DNA of 64,000 nt from NCBI GenBank assembly GCA_016861025.1, contig BOKO01000005.1:248001-312000 (forward strand), given 5' to 3'. The notes under the pieces were generated by a model, which was given only the letters and a program-made list of their open reading frames with translations, ran no database searches and was not told the DNA's origin. Positions 27,492-35,694 of the stretch are shown here, piece after piece; position 1 is the first letter of the stretch, and each line of letters opens with the position of its first letter. Source of the DNA: Chloroflexota bacterium. Lineage in GTDB: Bacteria > Chloroflexota > Anaerolineae > Caldilineales > Caldilineaceae. A program made the translations under genes and the position numbers.

Positions 27492-29014
27492 AAGCCTTTT
27501 TGATGCACCGCCATCATGATTTTGATATAAAACAGCCGACGCCGCCCCACACCGAGGCGCGCATCCAGGATCTGGAGCTGAACACGCTGTTCAACGCCAT
27601 GGCGAACGGTGACGAGTTTCTGTTAGCAGTTGCAAAATCCGCCGTATTGTGCAGTGCATGTGACCTGGACACCATTCTGTACCGTCAAGAGATTCTAAAG
27701 GATTGTATTGCGCACCCGGATGTAATCCGCGCGATCTATCAGATTCCTATCGAAGCGATCGAGAACAAGAGAAAGCGTTGGATGAGCACGCTGGGACACA
27801 TTCCGAGCACAATTCTTTCAGGCTCAGTGCAATTGATGGAAATGTACGTGGAATTGCTGCTCAAACTAAGAAGGCTCGCTGATCTTCATGTCGCTTCCTT
27901 CTCATCAGAAGGATTCCGAGCCTTTTTCGCAATGATTCAACATGAGCTTGACGACGACTATTTTGATGTAGTAAGGGCGCATCTAAAAACGCTGAAGTTC
28001 CGCGATGGCGTCTTGATCAGCGCCGAACTGGGGCGCGGAAACGAAGGCGTAAATTACGTGTTGCGCAAACCACCAGAAAAATCGCACAACTGGCTGCAAG
28101 GCTTGTTTGCTGCACAGCCTCAAACCTACACCTACACCATTGCCGACCGCGACGAAAATGGCGCCCGCGCTCTATCTGACCTGAAAGATCGGGGGCTGAA
28201 TCTCGTCGCCAATGCGGTGGCTCAATCGGTCGACCATATTGACAATTTTCTTCAAATGTTGCGAATCGAACTGGCGTTTTATATTGGCTGTCTGAACCTG
28301 TGCGATCGATTGACGCAGCTTGATGAACCTATCTGTTTTCCCGAACCGGCGCCTGTCAGTGCACACTGTCTTGATTACACCGGTCTATATGACATCTGCC
28401 TGGCGCTGACAATGCAAAAAAAGGTTGTTGGCAACGATGGCGCCGCCGACGGCAAAAACCTGGTGATAATTACGGGCGCAAATCAGGGCGGCAAATCGAC
28501 CTTCCTGCGCAGCATTGGCTTGGCGCAAGTGATGATGCAGTGCGGTATGTTTGCACCCGCGATATCGTTTCGCGCCAACGTCGCTACAGGCGTTTTCACC
28601 CATTACCGACGCAAGGAAGACGCCACCATGAAGAGCGGCAAACTTGATGAAGAGCTCAGCCGTATGAGCGAGATCGTCGACAACCTGTCGCCCAATGCGT
28701 TGGTGCTGTTCAACGAGTCATTTGCCGCAACCAACGAGCGTGAAGGTGCAGCGATCGCACATCAGATCGTGAGCGCCCTGATCGAACGTCGCATCAAGGT
28801 TTTCTTTGTTACACATCAATTCGAACTGGCGCAGTCATTTTACAACCAACATCTTGAGACTGCGCTTTTTTTGCGCCCCGAACGACGGGATGACGGTGAA
28901 CGAACCTTTCGACTCGTCGAAGGCTCACCGCAGCCCACCAGCCATGGCGTTGATCTCTATAACAGCGTCTTTCAACAGGATGTACATATCGCGCAAATGG
29001 CCGCAGTCAATTGA
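27488..29014 (+). CDS. MutS-like ATPase (second of a coupled pair)
   Basis: This 508-residue protein has the same architecture as its neighbour: helical core, then ATPase. Walker A is GANQGGKST (330-338); Walker B reads NALVLFNESFAATNEREG with Asn 409-Glu 410 instead of Asp-Glu. HYRRKEDATMKSGKLDEEL is the counterpart of the MutS motif after Walker A. The start overlaps the stop of the first gene, so the two are translationally coupled and a heterodimer is a natural inference, as MutS proteins work as dimers. No DNA-mismatch motif is visible. The half-size EamA gene follows 40 bases downstream. Confidence 0.82.
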   Translation: MKAFLMHRHHDFDIKQPTPPHTEARIQDLELNTLFNAMANGDEFLLAVAKSAVLCSACDLDTILYRQEILKDCIAHPDVIRAIYQIPIEAIENKRKRWMSTLGHIPSTILSGSVQLMEMYVELLLKLRRLADLHVASFSSEGFRAFFAMIQHELDDDYFDVVRAHLKTLKFRDGVLISAELGRGNEGVNYVLRKPPEKSHNWLQGLFAAQPQTYTYTIADRDENGARALSDLKDRGLNLVANAVAQSVDHIDNFLQMLRIELAFYIGCLNLCDRLTQLDEPICFPEPAPVSAHCLDYTGLYDICLALTMQKKVVGNDGAADGKNLVIITGANQGGKSTFLRSIGLAQVMMQCGMFAPAISFRANVATGVFTHYRRKEDATMKSGKLDEELSRMSEIVDNLSPNALVLFNESFAATNEREGAAIAHQIVSALIERRIKVFFVTHQFELAQSFYNQHLETALFLRPERRDDGERTFRLVEGSPQPTSHGVDLYNSVFQQDVHIAQMAAVN

Positions 29015-29054
29015 AGGGTCACTTTCAGCCGTTCACACAAGGAGAAGAGTCTAA

Positions 29055-29486
29055 ATGTTTGAGGGTCGCAGTCTCTGGATTCTATTTGCATTTCTTTCAG
29101 CGTTTTTTGCCGCGTTGACCACCATTCTCGCCAAACTCGGCGTGCAAGGCGTCAGCTCCAACCTGGCGACTGCTGTACGAACCGTCGTAATTCTGGCAAT
29201 TGCATGGGGTTGGGTGGCCGCCACCGGCGAAATCCGCGCGTTGGGAACAATCAGCCGCACCACCCTTGTCTTTTTGGTGCTCTCCGGCGTTGCCACCGGG
29301 TTATCGTGGCTTTTCTACTTTCGTGCATTGCAAAGCGGCCCAACGGCCGTCGTTGCCGCTATCGACAAATCTAGCCTTGTGCTCGTGCTGCTGCTCTCCG
29401 CCTTGTTCTTGAGTGAACCACTGACGTGGAAAACCAGCCTGGGCATCGTGCTGGTGGTGGTTGGTGTGCTGGTCACGACGATCTGA
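29055..29486 (+). CDS. Half-size EamA/DMT-superfamily transporter
   Basis: This encodes 143 residues with five predicted membrane segments and one EamA domain (about residues 8-142), containing the typical FYFRALQSGPTAVVAAIDKS and SEPLTWKTSLGIVLVVVGV. Full-length EamA proteins have two such domains; this class (YwnD/EmrE-like size) probably dimerises. caaggag precedes the ATG. Substrate unknown. Confidence 0.88.
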   Translation: MFEGRSLWILFAFLSAFFAALTTILAKLGVQGVSSNLATAVRTVVILAIAWGWVAATGEIRALGTISRTTLVFLVLSGVATGLSWLFYFRALQSGPTAVVAAIDKSSLVLVLLLSALFLSEPLTWKTSLGIVLVVVGVLVTTI

Positions 29487-29510
29487 CTATGGACAGCGTG
29501 TGACTCAACT

Positions 29511-29570
29511 GCAGGTCATCGCCTCCAAAACGTGGCAAGATGCTATGCCACACCGAGGGCGATGACCTGC
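29511..29570. terminator. Nested inverted repeat between convergent genes, possible bidirectional terminator
   Basis: GCAGGTCATCGCC (29511-29523) and GGCGATGACCTGC (29558-29570) are perfect 13-bp arms; inside lie GTGGCA (29532-29537) and TGCCAC (29546-29551). It sits between the EamA stop (29486) and the osmC-like stop (29582). T runs are short, so termination is an inference. Confidence 0.6.
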
Positions 29571-29581
29571 TTTGCCTCTGC

Positions 29582-30001
29582 TCAGGCCTCTTCGACAATC
29601 TCGTACTGCAAGGTAATCGGGGCGGCCTGACGCAGCATTGCCTGCGCCGGGCAATATTTTTCTTCGGATAGCTTGATGGCGCGCTCCACTGCCGCCGGGT
29701 CGATGCCTTTGCCGCGCAACACGTAGGTAACCGTCATCGCCGTGAACACATGGGGATGTTCGCTGGCGCGCGACGCATCGACCTTAACCTCGAAGCCGCT
29801 GACTTCCTGGCGTTTCTTGCGCAGGATCGAGATCACATCCATCGCCGTGCATCCGGCCAGGCTGAGCGCCATCAATTCCATCGGGCGGAAGCCGTTATTG
29901 GCGCCGCCAACCTCCGGCGCAGCATCCAGCACGAGCGTATGTCCGCTGTCTGCGGTCCCTTCAAATTGCATTCCACCCTGCCAGGTCACTTTTGCTTTCA
30001 T
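29582..30001 (-). CDS. OsmC/Ohr-family peroxide-reductase-like protein
   Basis: This encodes 139 residues. It has the OsmC fold with both conserved cysteines: LSLAGCTAMDVISILRKK (first) and EEKYCPAQAMLRQA (second), and the Arg/Glu-containing helix between. Family members reduce organic hydroperoxides with thiols; the YhfA-like subgroup has this length. It lies 40 bases downstream of the thioredoxin reductase gene on the same strand, so it probably belongs to one redox operon that could supply electrons. Confidence 0.9.
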   Translation of the reverse strand: MKAKVTWQGGMQFEGTADSGHTLVLDAAPEVGGANNGFRPMELMALSLAGCTAMDVISILRKKRQEVSGFEVKVDASRASEHPHVFTAMTVTYVLRGKGIDPAAVERAIKLSEEKYCPAQAMLRQAAPITLQYEIVEEA

Positions 30002-30040
30002 TTGTGCGTCATCCTTTCCCTGATTTGTGATTTTTCAAGC

Positions 30041-31045
30041 CTATTTTGACCAATCGACCGCCATTTGCTTGCGACCGTGCAGCTCTTTATCGACCGCCAT
30101 CGCTGCAATGGCGCCTTCCGCCGCCGCCACAACCGCCTGCTTGACATGGTTGCAAAGCACATCGCCGACTGCGTAGACGCCGGGCAACGCCGTACGATAT
30201 TCTGAATCAACGATCAGACAGCCGCTGTCACTGACTTCGAGCTGCCCCTGAACAAAATCGGTGATCGGCCGGGCGCCCTGCACGTAGAAAAACGCGCCGC
30301 TCACCGGCAGCACCACTTCCCCCTGACCGCGCAGCGCCACGCGCAGCCCTTCGACATGGTTGGCGCCAAGCACTTCGCGCACCGATGCGCCGAGATGCAC
30401 CGTTACTTTGGGATGATCGATGATTTCGGCAACCATCTGCTCGGGCGCCTTCAGTTCCGGCGTTGGCGAAAGCAAATGCACGCGATCAGCAAAGCGCGTC
30501 AGGAAAAGCGCTTCTTCAATCGCCTCATCGCTGTTGCCGGCGACGGCGACTGTTTGTCCCTGAAAAAACGCTGCGTCGCAAGTGGCGCAATAGGAAACGC
30601 CGCGCCCCAACAGTTCATCTTCGCCTTTGACGCGTTGCCCGCGTCCCATTGAGCCGGTGGCAATAATCACGGCGCGGGCGCTGTAGGTTCCGTTGTTGCC
30701 GAAGATCAACTTCGGCTCGCTGGTCAAATCGACTGCCTGCACCTTGTCCTGTATGAAGCGCGCGCCAAATGATTCAGCCTGTTTCCGCATGCGCTGCAAC
30801 AGTTCGGCGCCGCTGATTTCGCCGACAATGCCTGGATAATTTGCGATCTTGGCTGTGACGCCGAGTGCGCCTGCGGTCAGCCCCTTGTCGATCACAGCGG
30901 TCTTGAGATCGGCGCGCGCCGTATACATCGCCGCCGTCGCACCGGCTGGCCCGCCGCCGATAATGACAACATCGAAGTCATGTCCGCCAGACTCGACGCC
31001 ATTTCCACCTGGTTCGACGCCATTCAAGTTGAAAGTAAAGTTCAT
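30041..31045 (-). CDS. trxB: Thioredoxin reductase (NADPH), TrxB type
   Basis: This 334-residue flavoprotein transfers electrons from NADPH to thioredoxin. FAD site: DVVIIGGGPAGATAAMYTAR. The redox-active pair is YCATCDAAFF. NADPH-site AVAGNSDEAIEEALFL (with GNS rather than the usual GGGDSA) and the C-terminal FAD motif GVYAVGDVLCNHVKQAVVAA are present. About 20 Gly/Glu-rich residues precede the core, which is unusual. The ATG at 31045 has a Shine-Dalgarno (AGGAGG) about 11 bases upstream; the frame is open further upstream through low-complexity DNA that I do not count as coding. Confidence 0.92.
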   Translation of the reverse strand: MNFTFNLNGVEPGGNGVESGGHDFDVVIIGGGPAGATAAMYTARADLKTAVIDKGLTAGALGVTAKIANYPGIVGEISGAELLQRMRKQAESFGARFIQDKVQAVDLTSEPKLIFGNNGTYSARAVIIATGSMGRGQRVKGEDELLGRGVSYCATCDAAFFQGQTVAVAGNSDEAIEEALFLTRFADRVHLLSPTPELKAPEQMVAEIIDHPKVTVHLGASVREVLGANHVEGLRVALRGQGEVVLPVSGAFFYVQGARPITDFVQGQLEVSDSGCLIVDSEYRTALPGVYAVGDVLCNHVKQAVVAAAEGAIAAMAVDKELHGRKQMAVDWSK

Positions 31046-31084
31046 AATTCCATAGCCTCCTGTGTCGTTAGATGCACGACAGGC

Positions 31085-31205
31085 AGGATGGTTACATGGT
31101 GAGGAAAGTGGGTGAGAGTGGGAGAGATCGCTGGGGTGGTGGGGTAGAGTAAAGGGGGGTATCCCTGTCACCCTGTCGCCCTACCTTCCCGCTACCCCCG
31201 CTATC
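31085..31205. repeat. Purine-rich then pyrimidine-rich low-complexity spacer
   Basis: Between the trxB start and the hemolysin III gene, a purine-rich stretch (gtgggtgagagtgggagag and following) is answered by a pyrimidine-rich stretch (ccctgtcaccctgtcgccc and following). GGGGTAG (31141-31147) and CTACCCC (31192-31198) can pair. No gene is visible here. Confidence 0.5.
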
Positions 31206-31220
31206 TTTTTCTCCACCCGT

Positions 31221-31880
31221 TCATCCCAGCGGAATGACGAAGTAGTAGACGGAAAGGAAGTGAAGAATGCAGCCAGCCAGCACGAAGAGATGCCAGATGG
31301 CGTGGTTGAAGGGAATTCTTTTGATCTTGAAAAAGATTGTGCCGACCGAATAGGCGATTCCGCCGCCGACCAGGAGTGCAATCCCGGTTGGCGGCAGGTT
31401 GTTGGCGATCTCGAATGCGGCGAGCAACCCCAGCCAGCCCATTCCTAGATAGGTGAACAATGAAATCATCTGGAAGCGGCCAACAAAGAAAATTTTGAAA
31501 ATGATGCCCGCCGCCGCCAATGACCAGACCACCGCCATGATCACGGCGCCCAATTTATCGCCGATCACGAGCAACGTATACGGAGTGTAGGTGCCGGCGA
31601 TCAGCAGGTAGATGGCGCAGTGATCGACGATGCGCAGCACATATTTGGCGCGGGTGTGCGGGATGGCGTGATAAAAAGTTGAGGCCGCAAACAGGAGCAC
31701 GATGCTGACGCCGTAGATGACAGTGCTGACCAAGATGACGGTGTTGTCGGTCTGCAGCGTTTTGAGAATCAACAACACCAGACCAATTGCACCCAACACT
31801 GCGCCGACGCCATGCGTCGATGCGTTGAGTATCTCCTCCACCAGGCTGTAGCGATGGAAAACGACCGCCTTCTTGTTCAC
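31221..31880 (-). CDS. Hemolysin III / PAQR-family membrane protein (YqfA-like)
   Basis: This encodes 219 residues, the normal length for this family, with seven predicted membrane segments. Conserved residues match the family: EEILNASTHGVGAVLG, STFYHAIPHTRAKYVLRIVDH and NHAIWHLFVLAGCILHF, with the His/Ser/Asp set that binds zinc in PAQR proteins. The role in bacteria is unclear; a hydrolase acting on membrane lipids has been proposed for the superfamily. The GTG at 31880 is my choice: a strong AGGAGGG lies close upstream (3 bases, rather short) and there is no alternative start before the conserved region. Confidence 0.85.
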   Translation of the reverse strand: MNKKAVVFHRYSLVEEILNASTHGVGAVLGAIGLVLLILKTLQTDNTVILVSTVIYGVSIVLLFAASTFYHAIPHTRAKYVLRIVDHCAIYLLIAGTYTPYTLLVIGDKLGAVIMAVVWSLAAAGIIFKIFFVGRFQMISLFTYLGMGWLGLLAAFEIANNLPPTGIALLVGGGIAYSVGTIFFKIKRIPFNHAIWHLFVLAGCILHFLSVYYFVIPLG

Positions 31881-32013
31881 ACACCCTCCTGAAAAGAGCT
31901 GCCTTTCTTGTGTCACATCACGAAGCGCAAAGAGCGTTGCAAAGCGCAGGGATTCTACAACAATCATGAGAAACCGTAAAACAGTTCATCGCTGTGCACC
32001 GTTGAACTCTGCG

Positions 32014-33096
32014 TCACTGCGCCGGCTCCGCCTCCAACACACCGCCCAACGAGTTGACGCTGATGCGCCAGCGGCTGCCCGGCTGACACTGCGCCAGTTC
32101 AGTTTCGTTGCGCAATGGGAAGCTGTATACGCGGTCATTGGCGGTGACGACGCATTCATAGCGTTCGCTGCGTTGACCAAGTTCCTGTCCAGTGCGCAGG
32201 TTGACGCCGGGCCAAGTCGCTGAGACGCCCGACCCACGCTGTACGACAGTGTCAACGATGCCCCATTGCAGTGTTGTGTAGGAACAGTAGTCGTCATAAA
32301 TCTGATAGACGCAGTCCTGCACCACCCGTCCCATGCCTGTGCCGGTGTCAAGGGTGTAAGGTGTGCCGCACACCTCTTGTGCGCCTGGCTGCGGCTCATC
32401 GCTGGTGGAGCGCACCCTGGGCGAGCAGCTCACGTTGGCGGCGCCGTTGGGCACCTGATCCTGCCAGGCGCTGCGGTTGACGGGAACCTGCCCCATAATG
32501 GCGATTGAACGCTCCCAGCGCGCATCGACTGCGGTGGCGATGGCGTCGCTCGTCTGGAACATCGAGACGACCAGCCAGATCAACCCGATCACAACAACCA
32601 CCGCGATTGCAATGAAGATGAGAGCGCTGCGTCCCATGCCGCCGACCGTGGCCGGAAGCGGAACGGCGGGCGGCGCAACCGGCTCCTTTTGCAACGGCGC
32701 ACCGCAGTTCGCACACTGGCGCGCTGTCGCCGGGTTCTCCATGCCACATGCCGTGCATTTGACTTTTACATCGGTCGCCGCAACATACGCGCCGACGACG
32801 CCGCCCGCCTGACGCGCCTTGCCCTCAGTCAGATCGGCGCCACATTGACGGCACGTCTTGGCGGTGGATGGATTGCGCGCGCCGCAGAAGCCGCAGTGAA
32901 TATCCGGTCCGGCTTTGGCGCGTTCGATCTTCGCCTGTTCTTCGACAATTGGCGCGGCTGCAGGCGCCTCGAAGGTCACGTCGGCGGGCTGCGCATTGCC
33001 ACAGCCGCTGCACGTCGTCTGTGCACCGGGGTTGCGCGTCTTGCAGACCGGGCAGGTCCATTCCAGTTCGACATAACCGAGCTCTTTTTGAGCCAT
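32014..33096 (-). CDS. Zinc-ribbon membrane protein
   Basis: This encodes 360 residues. Three CxxC...CxxC zinc ribbons lie in the first about 135 residues: WTCPVCKTRNPGAQTTCSGC, HCGFCGARNPSTAKTCRQC and KCTACGMENPATARQCANC. A Pro/Val linker, one membrane helix (ALIFIAIAVVVVIGLIWLVV) and a C-terminal about 170-residue outer domain with several Cys (AQEVCGTPYTL, VVQDCVYQIYDDYCSY) follow. The ATG at 33096 has AGGGAG 8 bases upstream. Zinc ribbons on a membrane anchor suggest protein-protein or regulatory contacts. It is divergent from the SUMF1-like gene with 154 bases between. Confidence 0.75.
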   Translation of the reverse strand: MAQKELGYVELEWTCPVCKTRNPGAQTTCSGCGNAQPADVTFEAPAAAPIVEEQAKIERAKAGPDIHCGFCGARNPSTAKTCRQCGADLTEGKARQAGGVVGAYVAATDVKVKCTACGMENPATARQCANCGAPLQKEPVAPPAVPLPATVGGMGRSALIFIAIAVVVVIGLIWLVVSMFQTSDAIATAVDARWERSIAIMGQVPVNRSAWQDQVPNGAANVSCSPRVRSTSDEPQPGAQEVCGTPYTLDTGTGMGRVVQDCVYQIYDDYCSYTTLQWGIVDTVVQRGSGVSATWPGVNLRTGQELGQRSERYECVVTANDRVYSFPLRNETELAQCQPGSRWRISVNSLGGVLEAEPAQ

Positions 33097-33250
33097 CGTT
33101 TTGACTCCCTCGTGACGGAAACCAACGTTTCTGCGTGCTATTCTAGTCTGAAGCGTGTGACGACGCCAATTTACCCCAAGAATACAGCCATAGAGGTCGC
33201 TTCGCTGCTGCGCCGCTTGCACTTTCATCTGCGCTGGATACAATGTGCGC

Positions 33251-34627
33251 ATGGTTTTTCGCAAAGACGCTGGCGCTGCACCGGGGAAACCGGGCGAAGA
33301 TGTTGTTGCCTGGGACTATGGCGACGATGGGGCTGCATTTCAGCGACCGCGCAACGGCGCGCCGTCTGCCAGTTCTGCCATGAAAGCCGATGCACGCACC
33401 GTTGCTGTGCGGCGCGCCTTAAACCATGCGCTCGACGAATGGTGGCGTCGCGGCGTATTGCCTTCCAACGACTTGCTGCGCGATGGATTGCTTGTGCTGC
33501 AAGCCGGACACGATCTCGACGAGAGCCAGCGCACACTGTTGCTGCGCACGGCGTTGGCGCGACGTCGCGGCGTGCTGACGGCGTTGCGCCACCAGACCGA
33601 CCCGGAACGCACCGCTGTCGTGCTTGAAGAGGCGATTCTGTCGCCGACACAGCCGTTGAGCGCCGAGGAATTACGCAAACTCCAACAGGGTGACGAACAC
33701 AGCGTCGAATGGGCGCCTGTGTTGACCGGATTGCTGCGCCGCACGATGGACACCGACCCGATGCGGCGCAATCTGGCGGCGCCGGCGCTGGCCGCGCTGA
33801 CGAACACGCCGCCGTCGGCGTCAGTCGTCTTGCCACAGGCTGCAACGGCGCCTGCACCCTGGATCGAAGGTGAAGCAAGTGGGCGACGTGAGGCCGCGTG
33901 GCTGCGCGCTGCACTGGTTGTGGCGTTGCTGACGATTGCGGCGCTTCTGTTGCTCTGGTGGCAGCGCTCGCAGTCGCCGGCGGACATGGTCGATGTCCCG
34001 GCCGGGCAGTATCTGGTCTCCACATGGCCCGAAGGCGAGCCAACGTTGGTCGAACTGACGGCGTTTCGCATTGATCGTTTCGAGGCGACAGTTGCGCACT
34101 ATCGCGTCTGTTATGAGCGCGGTGCATGTCCGTGGCCGGCCTCGCCAGCCAGCGCCACCCGCCCAAACTATCTGCTCGATCAAGCGTTCGCCGACTTTCC
34201 GATGATCAACATCGACTATGACAGCGCCGACCGCTTCTGTCGCTTCATGGGCAAACGGCTGCCAACGGCGGCGGAGTGGGAAACAGCGGCGGCGTTTGCC
34301 CCGGCGAGCGGGCGCATGTTCCGTTTTCCGTGGGGCGATGAGTTCGCCGTGCAATTCGCCAACAGCGCCGCCACCGGCGTCGGCGACACGATGCAGGTCG
34401 GCTCGTTCCGTCCTGCCGGCGACAGTTCTCTCGGCGTAAGCGACATGGCTGGCAACGTGGCTGAATGGACGGCAACCGTGGTGCAGGAGGAGCAGCCGAA
34501 GGTGCTGGTCAAGGGCGGCTCGTTCATCGACGACGCCGATGCACTGCGCGCCTCAACCGCCATCGCTGTGCCGCCGCGAACCGCAGCGCCGTGGCTTGGT
34601 GTGCGTTGCGCTGTTGATGCACGTTGA
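33251..34627 (+). CDS. Membrane-anchored SUMF1-fold (formylglycine-generating-enzyme-like) protein, probably non-catalytic
   Basis: This encodes 458 residues. The first about 215 residues are soluble and Ala/Arg-rich with no known domain. One membrane helix (AALVVALLTIAALLLLWW) is followed by a SUMF1/FGE-sulfatase domain (PF03781): VPAGQYLVSTWP, FRIDRFEATVAHYRVC, RLPTAAEWETAA, FPWGDEF, DMAGNVAEWTA and VLVKGGSF. In active FGE the last motif is followed by a catalytic Cys pair; here SFIDDADALRASTAIA has none, so a ligand-binding or structural role is more likely. ATG 33251 is used; a GTG two codons upstream is possible. Confidence 0.82.
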   Translation: MVFRKDAGAAPGKPGEDVVAWDYGDDGAAFQRPRNGAPSASSAMKADARTVAVRRALNHALDEWWRRGVLPSNDLLRDGLLVLQAGHDLDESQRTLLLRTALARRRGVLTALRHQTDPERTAVVLEEAILSPTQPLSAEELRKLQQGDEHSVEWAPVLTGLLRRTMDTDPMRRNLAAPALAALTNTPPSASVVLPQAATAPAPWIEGEASGRREAAWLRAALVVALLTIAALLLLWWQRSQSPADMVDVPAGQYLVSTWPEGEPTLVELTAFRIDRFEATVAHYRVCYERGACPWPASPASATRPNYLLDQAFADFPMINIDYDSADRFCRFMGKRLPTAAEWETAAAFAPASGRMFRFPWGDEFAVQFANSAATGVGDTMQVGSFRPAGDSSLGVSDMAGNVAEWTATVVQEEQPKVLVKGGSFIDDADALRASTAIAVPPRTAAPWLGVRCAVDAR

Positions 34628-34699
34628 GCGCCCACCAACTTTGCACAACCGCCTGGTTTTGAGTACAGTATCGCACCGAAATTATGCCTGGAAATCGAG

Positions 34700-35581
34700 A
34701 TGACGATGGGTTTCAACGTGGAACAGCAAATCGAAACACTTGATCTGACCAAAGAACTGGAATTTGCATCGAGGCTGGCGCGGGAGGCGGCGACAATTGT
34801 CAACACCTTCTACATCGGCTCGTCAGAAGTTCGCTATAAATCCGGCGACGAACCGGTGACCGAAGCTGACCGCAGCGCCAACCAGCACATCGTGACGCGG
34901 TTGAGCGCAGCCTTCCCGGAGGATGGCATCCTTTCCGAAGAGTCGAAAGATGACTTTGTGCGACTCCAAAAGTCGCGCGTCTGGATCGTTGACCCGCTCG
35001 ACGGCACCAAGGAATTCATTGCGCGCAACGGCGAGTTTTCGATCATGATCGGGCTGGCAGTCGAGGGCAAGCCCGTCCTCGGCGTGATCCAACAGCCTGC
35101 CACCGGCTTGTTGTACGCAGGGGCAATCGGTCAGGGCGCCTTTATGTACGAGGATGGCGAGCGCATTGATTTGGCTGTCAGCGATTGTGGAGTGATCCGC
35201 GATATGATTCTGGTCAGCAGCCGCAGCCATCGCCAGCAGATCGTCGACCGCATCCGTGCACAGCTCAACATTACGCGTGAGCGGGTTTCGGGCAGCGTCG
35301 GGCTGAAGGTTGGGCTGATCACGCGCCAGCTCGCCGATCTCTACATCCACCCAAGCCCCGGCTGCAAAGAATGGGATCTGTGTGCGCCGCAGGCTTTGCT
35401 CGAAGCCGCAGGCGGACGCATCACCGACTGTTGGGGCAACCCGATCTGCTACAATCGCCGCGATGTGCGCGCCCACAATGGACTGATCGCCACCAATGGC
35501 GTCCTCCACGACCAGGTCGTCGAAGTCGTCTCCACCATCTGCGAAGAATTCGGCTACAATCAGGATGATGGGTTTTGGTAG
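34700..35581 (+). CDS. cysQ: Inositol monophosphatase-family phosphatase, CysQ/BPNase-like
   Basis: This encodes 293 residues. The family metal-site motifs are intact: PVTEADRSAN, ILSEESKDD (metal Glu), IVDPLDGTKEF with Asp 98 and Asp 101, and the late GCKEWDLCAPQALLEAAGG. DGTKEFI with the Lys-Glu is typical of CysQ/3'(2'),5'-bisphosphate nucleotidases, which dephosphorylate PAP from sulfate assimilation, rather than of inositol phosphatases. Substrate assignment is probable, not proven. Starts at 34700 and 34706 are both possible. Confidence 0.85.
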   Translation: MTMGFNVEQQIETLDLTKELEFASRLAREAATIVNTFYIGSSEVRYKSGDEPVTEADRSANQHIVTRLSAAFPEDGILSEESKDDFVRLQKSRVWIVDPLDGTKEFIARNGEFSIMIGLAVEGKPVLGVIQQPATGLLYAGAIGQGAFMYEDGERIDLAVSDCGVIRDMILVSSRSHRQQIVDRIRAQLNITRERVSGSVGLKVGLITRQLADLYIHPSPGCKEWDLCAPQALLEAAGGRITDCWGNPICYNRRDVRAHNGLIATNGVLHDQVVEVVSTICEEFGYNQDDGFW

Positions 35582-35583
35582 GT

Positions 35584-35675
35584 GATTAGAGATCGGAGAT
35601 TAGAGATTGGAGATTTGCGTTGCGTATGGTGTTCACTAATCTCTTAATCTCTCAATCTCCAACCTCTCAATCTCC
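35584..35675. repeat. Inverted 'gagatt' simple-sequence repeat
   Basis: A left arm of ggagatt/agagatt units (35584-35615) is matched by a right arm of aatctct/aatctcc units (35638-35675), forming an imperfect stem of about 30 bp. It fills the gap between cysQ and purB. Related units occur at 49420-49453 inside a coding region. Confidence 0.8.
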
Positions 35676-35694
35676 CCACACGCGAGGCAACCGA

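Noticed and set aside
25956..29014. Classical mismatch-repair MutS or MutS2
   Set aside because: There is no mismatch-binding domain, no Smr domain, and Walker B has Asn-Glu instead of Asp-Glu.
33251..34627. Active formylglycine-generating enzyme
   Set aside because: The SUMF1 fold is present but the catalytic Cys pair after the KGGSF motif is missing, and no sulfatase gene is nearby.
35584..35675. CRISPR array
   Set aside because: The repeated units are 7-15 bases without unique spacers and are arranged as an inverted repeat.
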